Positions 6,284 through 8,099 of a stretch of 8,099 nucleotides of DNA are shown in pieces. Source of the stretch: Anaerolineales bacterium (GTDB taxonomy: Bacteria > Chloroflexota > Anaerolineae > 4572-78 > NAK82). A program made the position numbers and the translations under genes. The stretch covers positions 1 through 8,099 of the forward strand of contig JAHELX010000258.1 in NCBI GenBank assembly GCA_024643945.1, written 5' to 3'. The notes beneath the pieces were generated by a model that saw only the letters and a program-made list of their open reading frames with translations, had not been told where the DNA came from and did not search any database. Every line of letters starts with the position of its first letter. Position 1 is the first letter of the stretch.

Positions 6284-6591
6284 CGATTCTGGGTATGGCA
6301 TCGGTGACATACATCCCGCGCCTGCTACCTGTTTGGCTTCTCTCATCCAGGTCCTTGCCACCGCTGGTGATTGCCTGGCTGCGCTACGTTCCGGTGGCTG
6401 TGCTGGCTGCGATGCTGCTCCCCTCGATAGCCATCCAGGAGCACCGGATCGATTTGGGTCTGAACAATCTCTTCTTGTGGGCCGCGTTCCCGACTCTGCT
6501 TGTGGCATGGAAGACGCGGAGTCTCTTTGGCTCGGTGCTGGTGGGCGTGATCGTGGTGGCAATGGTACGCTATGTGTTTGTGCCATATTAA
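6259..6591 (+). CDS. azlD: AzlD family protein (small subunit of an AzlCD-type amino-acid exporter)
   Basis: The small partner of AzlC in the branched-chain amino-acid exporter. Its 110 residues hold about four membrane helices. Family features are VTYIPRLLP (16-24), LPPLVIAWLRYVPVAVLAAM (33-52) and, after the short loop with LNNL, FPTLLVAWKTRSLFGSVLVG (77-96). The ATG at 6259 lies inside the last 25 bases of azlC, with a GGGG eight bases upstream, so translation of the two subunits is probably coupled and their amounts balanced. The stop at 6589-6591 is followed directly by the nitroreductase ribosome site. Confidence 0.92.
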   Translation: MDQKIIFLTILGMASVTYIPRLLPVWLLSSRSLPPLVIAWLRYVPVAVLAAMLLPSIAIQEHRIDLGLNNLFLWAAFPTLLVAWKTRSLFGSVLVGVIVVAMVRYVFVPY

Positions 6592-6593
6592 AT

Positions 6594-6600
6594 GGGGGAA
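6594..6600 (+). promoter_or_regulatory. Ribosome binding site deciding the nitroreductase start
   Basis: GGGGGAA six bases before the ATG at 6607. An in-frame ATG at 6592, directly after the azlD stop, has no ribosome site of its own and would overlap this one, so 6607 is the better start. Confidence 0.65.
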
Positions 6601-6606
6601 TATGAG

Positions 6607-7410
6607 ATGCTGAAAAAGACAGGACCAATAGGTTTCATCCGGAGCATCTTCCATATCTTAGCGGGGAAACCCCAAGTGCCCCCGTCCCTGGAAGATAACG
6701 AGTTGCTGCACACCATTCTGAGGCGGCGCAGCGTGCGGCGCTTTGCCGCGCGTGAGATCCCTGACGATGTCTTCTCAGCAATCCTGGAAGCGGGCCGGCT
6801 GGCTCCTTCGACGGTCAACTTACAGACGTGGGCCTTCGCCGTCTTCAGCGGCGAATCGTGGGCGGAGACCTTCGGCCGGCCTATTCCTTTCAAGGGCAAG
6901 CGAGCGGTGATTGTTATGGGCGACACGCACCGCGGCCAGCTCATCGCCGAGGCCTTTCCCTCCAGCCCGTTGGTGGAGTACACAGTTGCGGTGATGAATG
7001 CCTCCCTGGCTGCTATGAATATGTGCATCGCTGCCGAAGCATTGGGCGTGTCGTCGGTGATGCTCTCCGAGACGGGGCGCAGTGGCTTTCTGGATGCCGG
7101 ATACCTCAGGCAGAAACTATCGCTGCCATGCGGGGTTTTCCCGTTGATGACCGTTGTCTTCGGCTACTCCCGAGGGCCGTACCCGGCTATGCCTCCCAAG
7201 CTGCCGCTGGAACAAATATGCTTTGAGGGGAAGTATCAAGAAGCCGACGGCGAAATCGTGGAGGACTGGCTGGCGCAGATGGTGGCAGGCTACAAGGCCC
7301 GAAGCCCTCTTTCCTCCTTTGAGGCGCAGTTACGGGTCTACCAGACCAAAATTGGCAAAGCGGAAGCTGATTTGAAGGAAATGGTCTTTCATAGAGAGCG
7401 CTCGCACTGA
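6607..7410 (+). CDS. Nitroreductase family FMN-dependent oxidoreductase
   Basis: A flavin oxidoreductase of the nitroreductase fold, probably cytoplasmic, NAD(P)H-linked and dimeric as is usual for the family; the substrate is unknown. From the ATG at 6607 it has 267 residues (272 from the ATG at 6592). The family N-terminal motif RRRSVRRF (39-46), where Arg and Ser contact FMN phosphate, is followed by IPDDVFSAILEAGRLAPS (51-68) and NLQTWAF (71-77), the counterpart of the common NxQPW motif. MNMCIAAEALGVSSVMLSE (137-155) is the later FMN-side helix and loop. The fold seems to end near residue 210; the last 55-60 residues are polar and partly coiled-coil-like. The gene lies 15 bases after azlD and is the last of the four-gene run. 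Confidence 0.9.
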   Translation: MLKKTGPIGFIRSIFHILAGKPQVPPSLEDNELLHTILRRRSVRRFAAREIPDDVFSAILEAGRLAPSTVNLQTWAFAVFSGESWAETFGRPIPFKGKRAVIVMGDTHRGQLIAEAFPSSPLVEYTVAVMNASLAAMNMCIAAEALGVSSVMLSETGRSGFLDAGYLRQKLSLPCGVFPLMTVVFGYSRGPYPAMPPKLPLEQICFEGKYQEADGEIVEDWLAQMVAGYKARSPLSSFEAQLRVYQTKIGKAEADLKEMVFHRERSH

Positions 7411-7439
7411 ACCTGATTAGTGAGAGGTGCAACGCGCCA

Positions 7440-8099
7440 TTATCTGGACCAGCTAAATTGTCGTTCAAAGGGCGGAATGGCCTTGATGGCCTCAATCGCC
7501 AGCGTGCGAGGGCCGGCGTAGCTGTCGTAAAAGGCGGTGTCATCCATAGGGTCAGAGAGAATCCAGGGGCAGAAAGCAAAAAAGTAATCGGGCAGGGGAT
7601 CGCCATTGGGCATGACGCCGCTGCGGAACATGCTGAACAGGGCTACGTAGTAATCGCGGTGTAGTTCTGGCGTAACTTTGGGGTAGTGAATGTCATGCTC
7701 GCTGCCGATGGCCCAGCCTCCCTCACCGGCGATCATGGGCGGCACGAAGCCGATTTCACGTTCAAAGTCAGCAGCGTAGGGGAGAAAACCTAAAACTGCG
7801 TTCACGTCGGCGTCGTACTCCGGGGGGTGGTTGAGCCCGTAGGGATGAGGAATGAAGAACATGCGCTCGAAGACCCGCTCACCGTTGTGGCGCTTGAGGC
7901 CGTCCAGGGCGGCGACCAGCCAGTCTTCGCGTACAAATTGCAGCCCAACGTAACCTCCGGCGTTGTACACGTCCTGGGCGGCGTGCAGAAAATTGGGCAT
8001 GAAATCGTCTATGTCCGGACTACCTTCGTCCCATTCCACGGACAGGCTTGGTTCATTGTAAATCTGCATATAGGGAGGCAGGCCGTATTCGGCCAGAAT
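7440..8099 (-). CDS. Clan GH-A glycoside-hydrolase-like protein (partial, N-terminus off the window)
   Basis: 219 residues are visible, open to the right edge; an internal ATG at 8069 is not the likely true start because the frame continues upstream with sensible sequence (ILAEYGLPPY). Features fit the C-terminal half of a TIM-barrel glycosidase of clan GH-A (GH5/GH39-like): QIYNEPSL at visible residues 12-19 supplies the Asn-Glu acid/base pair at the end of strand 4, and PPMIAGEGGW supplies a Glu that could be the strand-7 nucleophile. The segment FFAFCPWILSD would be strand 8. The exact family and substrate are not recognised. Similar long proteins occur in Chloroflexota as far as I recall. 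It faces the nitroreductase gene with a 29-base gap and has its own stop at 7440-7442. Confidence 0.72.
   Translation of the reverse strand: MLAEYGLPPYMQIYNEPSLSVEWDEGSPDIDDFMPNFLHAAQDVYNAGGYVGLQFVREDWLVAALDGLKRHNGERVFERMFFIPHPYGLNHPPEYDADVNAVLGFLPYAADFEREIGFVPPMIAGEGGWAIGSEHDIHYPKVTPELHRDYYVALFSMFRSGVMPNGDPLPDYFFAFCPWILSDPMDDTAFYDSYAGPRTLAIEAIKAIPPFERQFSWSR

Noticed and set aside
7396..7439. Possible bidirectional terminator between the nitroreductase and the glycosidase-like gene
   Set aside because: Only a short GAGCGCTC palindrome and a four-base stem (CACT/AGTG) are present, with no T-run on either strand.

Overview
The window looks like chromosomal DNA from a respiring, moderately GC-rich bacterium. 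I lean towards Chloroflexota because of the NuoB type, the lipoprotein cytochrome c with an Ala/Pro/Thr-rich linker, the bacillopeptidase F-like subtilase and the glycoside-hydrolase-like protein. That placement is from memory of family features and was not tested by search. No RNA gene, insertion sequence, CRISPR array or prophage is visible.

Left arm (1-2456, minus strand). Reading leftwards from 2456 there is a five-gene run: a lipoprotein c-type cytochrome, a 71-residue PLDc_N-type two-helix membrane protein, then nuoA, nuoB and nuoC of respiratory complex I. nuoC runs off the left edge and may be a NuoC/D fusion. Apart from 60 bases after the cytochrome gene, spacing is short (9, 8 and 43 bases), so this is probably one transcript.

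Centre (2457-3007). This 551-base divergent intergenic region holds a good sigma-70-like promoter facing left (perfect TATAAT, 17-base spacer). Immediately upstream of it are three 11-base-phased direct repeats, which look like a site for an OmpR/PhoB-family response regulator. The predicted leader ahead of the cytochrome gene is about 320 nt. A second promoter, of extended -10 type, faces right.

Right arm (3008-7410, plus strand). Four closely packed genes follow. The first encodes an 839-residue protein that fuses a polytopic N-terminal half resembling a CPBP/CAAX-type intramembrane protease (EExxxR kept, usual histidine motifs missing) to an I9-like propeptide and a complete subtilisin (S8) catalytic domain outside the membrane. 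Then come azlC and azlD (overlapping, amino-acid exporter) and a nitroreductase-family flavoprotein with a C-terminal extension.

Right edge (7440-8099, minus strand). The C-terminal part of a clan GH-A glycoside-hydrolase-like protein converges on the nitroreductase gene with a 29-base gap and no visible terminator.

The best candidates for something new are the intramembrane-protease-like/subtilase fusion and its operon, and the cytochrome c plus PLDc_N genes leading the complex I operon behind a phased-repeat promoter.
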